Source: Taibaiella sp041660405
GTDB taxonomy: Bacteria; Bacteroidota; Bacteroidia; Chitinophagales; Chitinophagaceae
Assembly: GCA_041660405.1 (NCBI GenBank)
Contig: JBAZWL010000004.1
Coordinates: 153,809-217,808, forward strand
Direction of reading: 5' to 3'
Length of the DNA stretch: 64,000 nucleotides
Part shown: piece after piece, positions 32,764-41,005 of the stretch
How positions within the stretch are numbered: the stretch's first letter is position 1
How the letters are laid out: each line of letters begins with the position of its first letter
The notes under the pieces: model-generated
Database searches by the model: none
Told to the model about the DNA's origin: nothing
The model's input: only the letters and a program-made list of their open reading frames with translations
Program-made: the position numbers and the translations under genes

Positions 32764-33408
32764 ATGCAATTGCAACTTAGAAATATAGTACCCGAACCGC
32801 TGAAGAGCCGCATGGGGCAACAACATTCCGATGTTTGGGGACAAGTGCAGGATATACAGGCAGGAGAAAAGATCTTTTTCCGTGCACCTTCAGGCAAAGG
32901 AAAATCTACGTTTATGCATATTCTTTATGGGTTACGAAACGACTATACCGGTAAAGCCATGTGGGATAATAAAGATGTCACTGAACATAAAGATGATCAA
33001 TGGGCAGGTCTGCGCAGTAAGGATTTGAGTATTGTCTTTCAGGATCTGCGATTATTTGGTGATCTTACTATAGAAGAGAATATTGGCATAAAACAAGCAT
33101 TGACCAATACAGTTACAACAGAGCAGGTTAAAGAATGGCTTAGCTTTCTGGGATTGGATGGCAAATGGAACCAAAAGGCTGAAACCCTTTCTTATGGCGA
33201 AAGACAACGTGTAGCTATAATACGTAGCCTGCTACAGCCTTTCAAATGGTTATTGCTTGATGAACCATTCAGTCACCTGGATAATGAGAATACACAAAAG
33301 GCTGCATCATTGATCTGGAACCGGGTTCAGGAGTTGAATGCCGGAATGATGGTGGTGGATCTTGAGGACAACGAATGGTTTCCGTATACCCGTAAATTAT
33401 TATTGTAA
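32764..33408 (+). CDS. Orphan ABC ATPase with altered motifs
   Basis: 214 residues, LolD/MacB-type size. Walker A reads APSGKGKST (first Gly replaced by Ala), the Q-loop is IVFQDLRLFGDLTIEENI, the signature is LSYGERQRVAI (S-Y-G-E, the usual second Gly of SGGQ changed) and Walker B WLLLDEPFSHLD. The switch region is VVDLEDN, with no His at the H-loop position. ATP binding looks possible; hydrolysis may be weak. No permease gene follows: an IS4 element begins 68 nt after the stop, and beyond it are regulators on the other strand. The partner is therefore elsewhere or lost. Confidence 0.78.
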   Translation: MQLQLRNIVPEPLKSRMGQQHSDVWGQVQDIQAGEKIFFRAPSGKGKSTFMHILYGLRNDYTGKAMWDNKDVTEHKDDQWAGLRSKDLSIVFQDLRLFGDLTIEENIGIKQALTNTVTTEQVKEWLSFLGLDGKWNQKAETLSYGERQRVAIIRSLLQPFKWLLLDEPFSHLDNENTQKAASLIWNRVQELNAGMMVVDLEDNEWFPYTRKLLL

Positions 33409-33467
33409 AAATGACTGACATTATTTGTCAGCCCGGATGGTGCAATATCTAGCCTATAAAGATGCCG

Positions 33468-33476
33468 GGTCAAGCC
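33468..33476 (+). repeat. Left target-site duplication of the IS element
   Basis: GGTCAAGCC, identical to 34872-34880 on the other side of the element. Confidence 0.85.
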
Positions 33477-33495
33477 CACTGTTGTCCGGGGAAAA
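33477..33495 (+). repeat. Left terminal inverted repeat of the IS
   Basis: 19 bp starting CACTGTTGTCCGGGG, perfect complement of 34853-34871. Confidence 0.9.
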
Positions 33496-33540
33496 ATAAT
33501 ATCAGACAGAAAGTGTGGATTATGATATAATTAAAGGGGT

Positions 33541-34760
33541 TTAAGTCTTAAAACCAATATCCAAGCCCCATATTTTAAGTTGCGGATTTATATTCGGTTG
33601 TTCTATGGTCAACTTTTCCGGGTTATTAAGAAAATTGAACAGGTTGATATAGCTCATGAGGTGCAGCCTGATTATGGAACTCAAGTTTGAGAAAGCCCAT
33701 TTTCTTTTTAGCTGAACCTGGACAAGTTTAATGAGCAGATCTGCAATAAAGGCACACCAAATCTGAATTTTTATAGCATTCTCATTGTCACCCAGGAAAT
33801 ATGTGAGGGGAAAGTTTTGTTTAACCCGCTTGAATAGTATCTCGATCAGCCAACGCTTTTTATACAGGCCTGCAATAGATTCAGGAGGTAGCGAGAAGTT
33901 ATTGGTCAGAAACTCAAACATTCTTCCGCTTTCCGGATCACAAAAAGTAACTAGTCTTACCTGCAATTTGATCTTCTCGGCCTGTGTACGTGTGCCTTGA
34001 ACAACTTCCACATCTGCAAGCACGCCAAGAGACTTACTTGTTTCACTTAAAGATACTGAACGGGTTATAGTATACCTGGCATCCTTTTTCTGACGGGTTA
34101 CGAAAAATACGCCATCCTTGCTAACCTTTCGTATTCGGAGTAATCCACATAACCTTTGTCAAATACGATGAACGAACCCTCTTCCAGGTGGATCTCTTTA
34201 AGAAAAGGCTGATCATTGGCGTTGGCCGAAGTAAAAGTGATCCTTACCGGGACATCATCGGCCGCATTAATGAGAGTATGTACCTTAATACCACCCTTTC
34301 TTTTGCCATTCATCTTTGGCTGGCCGGTGCCCTTTAGTATTTGCTGAAACAAAGTAATAGTAGAAGAATCAACTATAAAGAGCTTAGGATCTAACTTTAA
34401 CCGGCTGTCCGGTAAAAGCTGTCGGTGGCGCCGGTATAGCTTTTCATAGATACAAGCAAATACTTCAAATGAACGCTTTTTGTTGGCATCGCATAAAGTA
34501 CTCCTGCCGGGAGCTTTGCTGATGCCAAGATGTTTAAGTTTCTGATGGCAGGCTTTCATGCCGCTAACCACTTCCCGGCTACTTGTGCACTTGTTAAGGG
34601 CGCAATAAAGCATGGTAACCAAATGAGAAAAGGTATCGAAATGCTTATAGTAATGATCATGCTGTCCCAAACGGGCTAATGATCTTACCATGTTCCCATC
34701 TATTAAACTTAATAGCTGGTTCATTACCGGCTGTCCGGTAAAAAATGTACTTTTACCCAT
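33541..34760 (-). pseudogene. IS4-family transposase, frameshifted
   Basis: The first part (34760 to 34098) encodes the N-terminal DUF4372-like domain (TFFTGQPVMNQLLSLID) and the first two catalytic Asp (FIVDSSTIT and FDKGYVDYSEY). The frame then stops, while the continuation (KDGVFFVTRQKKDARY onward) is open in the next frame to 33541. The second part has the IS4 signature Tyr-x2-Arg-x3-Glu-x6-Lys in YKKRWLIEILFKRVK. The join lies near 34105-34125 and needs a -1 shift; no slippery heptamer is visible, so a one-base deletion is more likely than programmed frameshifting. Repaired length is about 406 residues, normal for the group. Confidence 0.88.
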
Positions 34761-34852
34761 GTTGATTGTTTAAGTGTCGTAACTCAAATATATCAACACT
34801 AAGGGAGAGTCACAAGCTCTCCTTTCCATTTTTGTCCCATTTTATCCCAAAA

Positions 34853-34871
34853 TTTTCCCCGGACAACAGTG
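34853..34871 (-). repeat. Right terminal inverted repeat of the IS
   Basis: 19 bp, perfect complement of 33477-33495. Confidence 0.9.
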
Positions 34872-34880
34872 GGTCAAGCC
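34872..34880 (+). repeat. Right target-site duplication of the IS element
   Basis: GGTCAAGCC, direct copy of 33468-33476. Confidence 0.85.
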
Positions 34881-34959
34881 TGGCATGACACCCACAGTTG
34901 AAATGCATTGTTTTACTATTGATTGACCTCACTATTAATATTGCCAATTGCCAACTAAA

Positions 34960-35688
34960 TTAAATTCCCAGCACTGCTTTCAGCTTTGTATAGCCGCTAC
35001 GGCTTACAGGAATCTTTGCATTGTTACGCAGAATCACACAATAATTTTCCTTTTCGTACAATTCCACTTTATGTATATGTTGTACATTTACGATGTAGGA
35101 ACGGTGTACGCGTACAAACTGGTGACCAGGTAATTGCGCCTCGAAATGGGCCATACGCTGATGTTTCAGGAAATATTTGTCAGCTGTAGTTACTTTTACG
35201 TAATCATCAGCAGCCTCGATATAAAGCACTTCAGGTAAGGGGATGATCTTAATATGGCCGCCATCTTTTACGACTATACGCTGCGATTGTTCTGGTAATT
35301 GCAGGTTGCGTACATCCGTTGCAGGTTCTGCCGGTTGTGCAATCTGGCTACGTACTTTTTCCAGTGCCTTTTGAAGCCGTTCGATACTGATGGGTTTCAA
35401 TAAATAATCCAGCGCATTGACTTCAAATGCTTTCAGAGCATATTCATCGTAAGCCGTGGTGAATATGACTTTGGGCGGATTCTCCAATAATTCCAACAAT
35501 TCAAAACCAGTAATTTTAGGCATTTGAATGTCGAGGAAAATAAGGTCAGGCTGAAACTCCTGGATCGCTTTTAATCCTTCAAAGCCATCATTACAACTGG
35601 CTACGATCTCGATATCTTTTTCGTCTTCCAACAATTCGGCCAATAAAGATCTGGCTAATGGTTCGTCGTCAATTAATATTGTTTTCAT
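34960..35688 (-). CDS. LytTR-type response regulator
   Basis: 242 residues. Receiver domain (1-~120) with acidic Asp7-Asp8, phosphoacceptor Asp53 in FLDIQMP, Thr in IFTTAYDEYALKAF and Lys in YLLKPI. A linker with AQPAEPATD leads to a LytTR DNA-binding domain (about 140-240: IEAADDYVKV, FVRVHRSYIVNV, IPVSRSGYTKLK). Works with the LytS-type kinase gene 23 nt upstream. Likely cytoplasmic transcription regulator; targets may include the nearby LiaF-like gene (inference from position). Confidence 0.93.
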   Translation of the reverse strand: MKTILIDDEPLARSLLAELLEDEKDIEIVASCNDGFEGLKAIQEFQPDLIFLDIQMPKITGFELLELLENPPKVIFTTAYDEYALKAFEVNALDYLLKPISIERLQKALEKVRSQIAQPAEPATDVRNLQLPEQSQRIVVKDGGHIKIIPLPEVLYIEAADDYVKVTTADKYFLKHQRMAHFEAQLPGHQFVRVHRSYIVNVQHIHKVELYEKENYCVILRNNAKIPVSRSGYTKLKAVLGI

Positions 35689-35711
35689 AAACGCTTATGT
35701 TTGTAAGGGCA

Positions 35712-36812
35712 TTAATGTTTTGCTACATCCGGCTCAGCATGGCTTGGCTTTGTAACCGGTATATTGATGGTGGCAGTAAAATAATGATGAAGTGAATCCG
35801 GATTTTCTCCTTTATCCAGTTCATCATGGCTCACTTTTAAAAGATCGTTTCGGGCAAATAAAAGATACAACCTTCTGTTTACTGATTCTAATCCAAACCC
35901 GGTTCCTTTAGTGGTTACCGCATCAGGATCATAAGGGTTCACAATACTGAAAATGAACTGATCATTGGTCAACATGCCTTTTATATAAATGGTAACAGGT
36001 CCGATAGTACCGTATAATCCGTATTTGATAGCGTTTTCCACAAGCGGTTGCAGCAAAAACGGAGGTATCTTGGCATCCATACAATCAGCATGAATATTTT
36101 CTTCAATGGTAAGCCTGTGACCAAATCTCACCTGTTCAATACTTAGGTAAATCCGTAGATCCTCAAGCTCTTCTTTTATGGTGATCAGATCATTATCCTC
36201 TTTTTTCAGAGTATGTCTCAAAAATTCAGATAATTGCTGAACCATAATACGCGCATGTTTGGGCTCTTTGCCAATCAGTGCATTTATGGAATTAAGGCTA
36301 TTAAACAAAAAGTGCGGATGTAATTGCTGACGTAATTTAAACAGTTCTGCTTCTTTCCGCAATTGAAGGCTATGCTGTTCCTGCTCATTAAGGGAATCCT
36401 CCCGGGATAAATGTTTTACAAAATAATTGATCAGATTATAATCGCAAATCAATATCCAGCCGATCAAGCCTCTTATATAAAAAGTTTCATTCCAGAATAG
36501 CGCATAATCTTTATTGTCAAATGAATTTTTTAAAGTCCATTGACTTAAGAAAAGCCAAGCTGCCGCAAAGCCAAAACTTTGAGCACCAATAATACCGTAA
36601 CGTGCTATAGGCGGTACGTACTGACTAAATCCATATTCGAGAAAAAGGAAAATACCATAGAGCAGCATATTAGTTCCCAATGCATCTGCCAGTGCTATAT
36701 CAATAGGGAAATCTTTAAAAGAACAAAGCCAATAAAACTGGCCTGTACTTATAGTCAGCAACAAGATTGCTGCACTTAGCTTTAAGTTTAAAGTATGGGA
36801 AAATGCAGCCAA
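35712..36812 (-). CDS. LytS/YehU-type sensor histidine kinase
   Basis: 366 residues with about four N-terminal transmembrane segments (roughly 12-150) and no large sensor domain. The His kinase region PF06580 has the phosphoacceptor in LHPHFLFNSLNSINAL (about 165-182) and the ATP-binding N-box PFLLQPLVENAIKYG plus a G-box GTGFGLESVNRRL. The start is a TTG at 36812; no better ATG gives the first membrane segment. It pairs with the LytTR regulator downstream. Three-gene setting with a LiaF-like protein recalls cell-envelope stress systems. Confidence 0.88.
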   Translation of the reverse strand: MAAFSHTLNLKLSAAILLLTISTGQFYWLCSFKDFPIDIALADALGTNMLLYGIFLFLEYGFSQYVPPIARYGIIGAQSFGFAAAWLFLSQWTLKNSFDNKDYALFWNETFYIRGLIGWILICDYNLINYFVKHLSREDSLNEQEQHSLQLRKEAELFKLRQQLHPHFLFNSLNSINALIGKEPKHARIMVQQLSEFLRHTLKKEDNDLITIKEELEDLRIYLSIEQVRFGHRLTIEENIHADCMDAKIPPFLLQPLVENAIKYGLYGTIGPVTIYIKGMLTNDQFIFSIVNPYDPDAVTTKGTGFGLESVNRRLYLLFARNDLLKVSHDELDKGENPDSLHHYFTATINIPVTKPSHAEPDVAKH

Positions 36813-36842
36813 TTGTTATGAGATAAATTTTATTGAAAATTT

Positions 36843-36965
36843 TAGTAGGCAATTTTAGTAGGCAATTACCAATACACCTTAAAAAGCGTGATCTCAAAGA
36901 CTCAATATTCAATGCTCATCAATAACCATAGTGCTAATTGCCTACTGCCAATTGCTAACTACCCA
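36843..36965. repeat. Inverted pair of GTAGGCAATT repeats
   Basis: A 13-bp tandem pair (TTTTAGTAGGCAA words, about 36839-36866) includes AGTAGGCAATTA at 36857-36868, whose exact complement is at 36935-36946, followed by TGCCAATTGCTAACTACC. The pair could form a 12-bp stem with a loop of 66 nt between the LiaF-like and kinase genes. Confidence 0.5.
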
Positions 36966-36970
36966 CTCAT

Positions 36971-37747
36971 CTAATAACTCTTAATTTCTACTCCGCCAAA
37001 CATAATATTACCTCTTAAAATAAGGGTTTTCCCAGATTCATGAACATTGGAAGCCACTGTACGTCTGTCTTCTATGCCACCAAAAATAACAGAGATCTCA
37101 TTTTTAAGATTCCAGTTGGAAGGGATAATAATATCTGCTCCGCCAAACATAATGGAAACATCCACTACTGCAGTTCCTTGAAAATCGGCCTGGGCAAAAT
37201 TTACTTGCGCTCCGCCAAATACACTGGAGATGGTACCTCCTTTAAAATCTTTGGAAAATATATTACGTTCCACACTTCCAAAAGTAGAACTGACATTTAC
37301 AATATCTTCTGACGCATCTATTGGTTCTGTGAATTTACTTGCAGGATTGCCGGGTTGCCAATGTTTAAATCTTCCATGGTGTTGATGATTACAACGTCTG
37401 TTTCTTTTGAAAATAAACACAATACCTACTAGAATGATTCCAACTGGAAAAGCATAAGGCCTTAGATTGAATGACACCCAGTTATTTTGGTACAATAAAA
37501 AATAACCTCCGATAAGACAAAGAATAACCCAGGCCGGACTTTGAAATCTACTTTTAACACCCGTAAATATACCAAGGCCTATAAGCAATACCGGCCAGCT
37601 AAGAAACCAATGAGGGAACCAATGTGCGGTTGCCGGAATTTTATTTAACAAGAAGAGTACTCCAATAATAATTAAAATCAGTCCTCCCCATTTATGGTTG
37701 TGTTCAGGACGAATACGTCTGTAAGGTTTTGTCTCTGCGTTTTCCAT
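36971..37747 (-). CDS. LiaF-like membrane protein
   Basis: 258 residues. Four transmembrane segments at about 20-38, 47-63, 71-86 and 97-113, then a basic His-rich segment (CNHQHHGRFKHW) and a C-terminal beta-helix-like domain in which FGG recurs (SVFGGAQVNF, IMFGGADIII, VIFGGIEDRR, IMFGGVEIKS). This is the LiaF/DUF2154 architecture; in Firmicutes LiaF restrains a kinase for cell-wall stress, and in Bacteroidota such genes often sit with LytTR systems. Here the kinase and regulator genes lie just downstream on the same strand. Confidence 0.83.
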   Translation of the reverse strand: MENAETKPYRRIRPEHNHKWGGLILIIIGVLFLLNKIPATAHWFPHWFLSWPVLLIGLGIFTGVKSRFQSPAWVILCLIGGYFLLYQNNWVSFNLRPYAFPVGIILVGIVFIFKRNRRCNHQHHGRFKHWQPGNPASKFTEPIDASEDIVNVSSTFGSVERNIFSKDFKGGTISSVFGGAQVNFAQADFQGTAVVDVSIMFGGADIIIPSNWNLKNEISVIFGGIEDRRTVASNVHESGKTLILRGNIMFGGVEIKSY

Positions 37748-37770
37748 TTTCTCTCTAAATTAATATAATA

Positions 37771-37778
37771 CAAAAGTA
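37771..37778 (-). promoter_or_regulatory. -7 box of the LiaF-like gene
   Basis: TACTTTTG on the minus strand, 23 nt upstream of the ATG at 37747; no clear TTG at -33. Confidence 0.4.
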
Positions 37779-37882
37779 TAAGGACTGCAGAATAATCAGA
37801 ATATTGTTTCGATAAAGGGAGGCAAATATTCGGTAAACGGGTGATTACATAACGCAGAATGCCCAGCAGCCTCCAAAAAGGA

Positions 37883-38860
37883 TTATAAAATGTCCCGCCA
37901 ATAAGCAATCATATCCTCCAGTGTGGTTTTTAAAGGGATACGTTGTTGCCAGCCCGTAGCCTTGATCAACCTATCGGAGGAACCGTAGATCACGGGTTCG
38001 TCAGTACTCCGGATCAGAGCAGGATCTACCTTGTGGGGGAGCGGCCGGCCAATAATTGTTTCTATTAGCGACAGCACATCGGCCATCAGGTAGCTAGTAC
38101 TACCACACACATTGTACACTTCGCCTGCTTCGCCTTTTGCTGCCAGCAATACCAGGGCTTCTACCAGGTCCCTCACATCAGTGATTGCCCGCTCTGTGGT
38201 CAGTGTTCCCGTGGTCAGCGTACTGATCTTTCCTTGTTCAAATAGCACTGCTCTTTTGGTAAAATCCGAAGCCACATCATTCGTCTTGCGGGGGCCTGTT
38301 GTATTGAATATTCTTACGCGGATACTGCGAATATTATCATTGGCAAAATACTGGAATCCCAGCAGGTCCTGGGCAACTTTGCTGACTCCGTAAGGATGCA
38401 ACGGCAACAGGGCTGTGTCTTCCGTTACCGGTACGTTCTCCGGTTTCAGGCTGGCGCCGTATTCTGCGCTGGAGCAAGCAATAAGGATTACGGGATCGTA
38501 GGTAGAATCTGTTTTTTTCAATGCTTTTACTGCTTCAAAAACATTAATCGTACCGTTTGCATTGATATCCATCGTTTCTCCTGGCTTTTCCCACGATACT
38601 GTAGGATAGCTTTGTGCAGCCAGGTGATATATGATTTCCGGCTTGTATTGCGTTATGATACCGGCAATTTTATTTTGGTCTCTTACATCACAAGGAATAT
38701 AGTTAGCCTTGTCCAATACTTCTTCAAGGCGAATGGTCGGATGAGTATAATAAGTTGCGACAGCGCGCAAACCTTTTCCCGCATAATAATCTGCGAGATG
38801 AGAGCCTACCATGCCACAACCACCTGTAATTAAAATAGGTGCATCTTTTAGATTATTCAT
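37883..38860 (-). CDS. NAD-dependent epimerase/dehydratase, GDP-mannose 4,6-dehydratase-like
   Basis: 325 residues from the ATG at 38860 (frame open to 38902). Extended SDR: GGCGMVGSHLAD (about 12-23) binds NAD(P), then CDVRD, HLAAQSYPTVSWEKP, CSSAEYG, YGVSK (catalytic Tyr-x3-Lys), FNTTGPRKTNDVASDF and a late TDVRDLVEALVLL. The pattern is that of GDP-mannose 4,6-dehydratase, first step to GDP-fucose, GDP-rhamnose or GDP-perosamine. A GT4 glycosyltransferase is divergent 26 nt away, so both probably belong to surface glycan assembly. Confidence 0.82.
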   Translation of the reverse strand: MNNLKDAPILITGGCGMVGSHLADYYAGKGLRAVATYYTHPTIRLEEVLDKANYIPCDVRDQNKIAGIITQYKPEIIYHLAAQSYPTVSWEKPGETMDINANGTINVFEAVKALKKTDSTYDPVILIACSSAEYGASLKPENVPVTEDTALLPLHPYGVSKVAQDLLGFQYFANDNIRSIRVRIFNTTGPRKTNDVASDFTKRAVLFEQGKISTLTTGTLTTERAITDVRDLVEALVLLAAKGEAGEVYNVCGSTSYLMADVLSLIETIIGRPLPHKVDPALIRSTDEPVIYGSSDRLIKATGWQQRIPLKTTLEDMIAYWRDIL

Positions 38861-38886
38861 AGTTTTGCAATTTCTCAAAGAAATAG

Positions 38887-40044
38887 ATGGCAAAGAAAGC
38901 AAAAATAATGATAATAGGGCCAGGAATTCCCTATCGAAACGGGCAATCCATTTTTCTGGCTCATTTATGCAATAAACTGGCGCAGGAGTACGACGTTGAG
39001 CTGATCAACTTTACTTTTCTTTATCCGGGATTCCTGTTTCCCGGTAAAACACAATACGATACCAGCAACGACAAAAAACTCTCTTTCCCTAATAAAAGAA
39101 TGCTACATAGCCTTAATCCTTTCAACTGGATAAAAGTGGCACGTTATATCAACCGGCAGGATCCGGACTTAATTGCAATAGATTGGTGGCATCCTTTTTT
39201 TGGTCCCTGTCACAGAGGTGTTACTTCGCATTTGAATCAGAAACTTAAGAAAAAGATCATGTTCATCACCGAAAATGTGATCTCCCATGAAGCGAATAAG
39301 ATAGATGTAATGCTGACCAGATATGGGCTGAAGTATGCCAGCTGTTTTCTGGCGCTTTCCCGGTCTGTAGAGAAGCATCTGGGCAGTATGTTTGATAAAA
39401 AGGTTTTCCGCTCCGCATTACCTATTTACGATTTTTATAAAGCCGACGCCTCGCTGCCAGCGGCATCGCCGAAGCAGGAATTTGGCTTTAAAGAAGAAGA
39501 TACAGTATTGCTCTTTTTCGGATTGGTAAGAAAATATAAAGGCCTGGATCTTTTGCTGGAAGCCTTTGCCCGCCTCATCACACATAACAAAAACCTGAAG
39601 TTGCTTGTGGTGGGAGAGTTTTACGAGGACGACCAACCTTACCTGGACCTGATTAAACGCCTTGACCTGGAAGCCTTGGTACATCTCGAAAACAGGTATG
39701 TTCCTAACGAGGAAGTAGATCGTTATTTTGTCGTTTCTGATTGCCTGGTATTGCCTTACCGTTCAGCGACGCAAAGCGGTATACTCAGTATGGCATATGG
39801 ATTCCGCAAGCCGGTAGTGGCGACCAATGTAGGAGAATTGGGTGTGATGGTAAAGGAAGGAGTGACGGGATACGTTGCCCCTCTTCCCGAAGTAGATGAT
39901 ATTGAGAAAAGCATACAACAATACCTTGATAATAAAGACAAGATATCCTTCGCCGAAAATATTGAGCATTTTCTCCAGGAAGGAGATTTGTTCGAAAAGA
40001 TCAATAGCGTTTTTGAGGAAGCGGTACAGTACGTATCTGCCTAA
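38887..40044 (+). CDS. Family 4 glycosyltransferase
   Basis: 385 residues, GT-B fold. N-terminal domain starts IMIIGPGIPYRNGQSIFLAHL; C-terminal donor domain holds LLFFGLVRKYKGLDLLLEA, VVGEFYED, FVVSDCLVLPYRSATQSGI (donor-binding E/Q region) and GVTGYVAPLPEVDDIEKSI. Retaining sugar transferase using a nucleotide sugar; the acceptor is unknown. Divergent from a GDP-mannose-dehydratase-like gene, which suggests use of a GDP-deoxysugar (inference). The stop codon lies within the first bases of a 46-bp perfect palindrome. Confidence 0.87.
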   Translation: MAKKAKIMIIGPGIPYRNGQSIFLAHLCNKLAQEYDVELINFTFLYPGFLFPGKTQYDTSNDKKLSFPNKRMLHSLNPFNWIKVARYINRQDPDLIAIDWWHPFFGPCHRGVTSHLNQKLKKKIMFITENVISHEANKIDVMLTRYGLKYASCFLALSRSVEKHLGSMFDKKVFRSALPIYDFYKADASLPAASPKQEFGFKEEDTVLLFFGLVRKYKGLDLLLEAFARLITHNKNLKLLVVGEFYEDDQPYLDLIKRLDLEALVHLENRYVPNEEVDRYFVVSDCLVLPYRSATQSGILSMAYGFRKPVVATNVGELGVMVKEGVTGYVAPLPEVDDIEKSIQQYLDNKDKISFAENIEHFLQEGDLFEKINSVFEEAVQYVSA

Positions 40045-40087
40045 TAAAGTAAAGGCCACAAAATATTTTGTGGCCTTTACTTTATTA
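40042..40087. terminator. 46-bp perfect palindrome, terminator
   Basis: 23-bp arms with no mismatch and no unpaired loop (centre at 40064/40065), starting in the stop codon of the glycosyltransferase gene. GC pairs are at AGGCCACA near the centre. Confidence 0.75.
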
Positions 40088-40094
40088 GATCATT

Positions 40095-40206
40095 TTAAAA
40101 CTTAATCCTTAATCTTTTCCCTTCTACTAAGTAGATACCTGCATTCAGTTTTTCAGGAGTCTGATAAATAGCCTGGCTTTCCTTACGCTTTTCTAATTGA
40201 TTGAAA
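40095..40206 (-). pseudogene. Remnant of a T9SS sorting domain
   Basis: On the minus strand, in the gap after the HAD gene, a frame ends ...LNAGIYLVEGKRLRIKF with a stop at 40095-40097. The GIYLV strand followed by a basic end is the hallmark of type A T9SS C-terminal signals. Upstream codons remain open to the HAD stop but show no further sorting-domain strands and no start, so only the tail of a former gene seems left. Short, so chance similarity is possible. Confidence 0.4.
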
Positions 40207-40229
40207 GAACAGAGAGTGAAAATTATTTT

Positions 40230-40928
40230 TTACAGCAACTGTTTCAGCTCACTTAGGCAACTAATTTCGTAAGTGGGGTTTTCGTTATGTGGTTTTTTAT
40301 ACGGATTAAAATATACCTGATCCATACCATAACCTTGTGCGCCAAGTATATCAGCTTCCATAGCATCTCCTATCATAATACTTTCGGCTAGCATTGCACC
40401 GGTGGCATTTATAGCATATTCAAAAATAGCAGGCATCGGTTTCATGCTATTACTACTTTCTGAGGTAATCACTTTTTGAAAATAATGATCAATACCTGAT
40501 GTGCGCATCTTTTGCCATTGCGTCACTTCAAAGCCATTGGTAATCAAATGAAGCTGGTAGTTTTTACTTATACAATAATCCAATATTTCAATGGTATAAG
40601 GCATTAGTTTACCTTGCTGTGGTAGTAGCTCCAGGTATATCTCGCTCATTTTATGTGCCAGTTCGTTATTGGCTATTTTAAAGTCGAGCAGCGTATGCCA
40701 CATACGCTTCCAACGCAGTTCATCTCTTTTAATAAAACCTTTTCTGAACCTTTCCCAAAACTTCTCATTGTGCAGTTCATAAGCAACTCTGAACTGTTCA
40801 AAATCAGGAACACCCAGGGTTTCCAGCTTGAATTCTGTATGTAGTTTTTGAAGCGTTACTCCAGAATTACTTTCAAAATCCCAAAGGGTGTGATCAAGGT
40901 CAAAAAATATGTGTTTATAAGATTTCAT
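40230..40928 (-). CDS. yjjG: YjjG-family HAD phosphatase (noncanonical pyrimidine nucleotidase)
   Basis: 232 residues. HAD motif I FFDLDHTLWDF (Asp10 nucleophile, Asp12), motif II LITNGFE, motif III Lys in MKPMPAIF, motif IV GDAMEADI. The cap and the LWDFESNS continuation fit YjjG, which dephosphorylates dUMP, dTMP and oxidised or halogenated pyrimidine nucleotides, preventing their incorporation. Cytoplasmic. It lies downstream of the DUF4286 gene on the same strand with a repeat tract between. Confidence 0.87.
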   Translation of the reverse strand: MKSYKHIFFDLDHTLWDFESNSGVTLQKLHTEFKLETLGVPDFEQFRVAYELHNEKFWERFRKGFIKRDELRWKRMWHTLLDFKIANNELAHKMSEIYLELLPQQGKLMPYTIEILDYCISKNYQLHLITNGFEVTQWQKMRTSGIDHYFQKVITSESSNSMKPMPAIFEYAINATGAMLAESIMIGDAMEADILGAQGYGMDQVYFNPYKKPHNENPTYEISCLSELKQLL

Positions 40929-40930
40929 TG

Positions 40931-41005
40931 ATTGAAATTTGAAATTCGAAATTTGAAATTGAGACCGGAATATAAAATTTCCAATTTCTAATTTCCAATT
41001 TCAAA
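40931..41005. repeat. AT-rich inverted repeat with 9-10-bp period
   Basis: GAAATTTGAAATTCGAAATT words on the left face AATTTCCAATTTCTAATTTC words on the right, giving a long imperfect hairpin between the HAD and DUF4286 genes. Confidence 0.55.

Larger units (their letters stand above)
33477..34871 (-). mobile_element. IS4-family insertion sequence, 1395 bp
   Basis: The element is bounded by perfect 19-bp terminal inverted repeats (33477-33495 starting CACTGTTGTCCGGGG, and its complement at 34853-34871) and by a 9-bp direct duplication of the target. It carries one transposase gene on the minus strand, broken by a frameshift. The empty site can be rebuilt: GATGCCGGGTCAAGCCTGGC, a dispersed-type palindrome. 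Perfect ends and duplication imply a recent insertion. Confidence 0.92.

Noticed and set aside
34095..34130. Programmed -1 frameshift in the IS4 transposase
   Set aside because: No X-XXY-YYZ slippery heptamer or downstream stem was seen; a one-base deletion is simpler.
37883..40044. Horizontally acquired glycan island
   Set aside because: Only two genes, no mobile element at the borders, and composition could not be measured reliably by eye.
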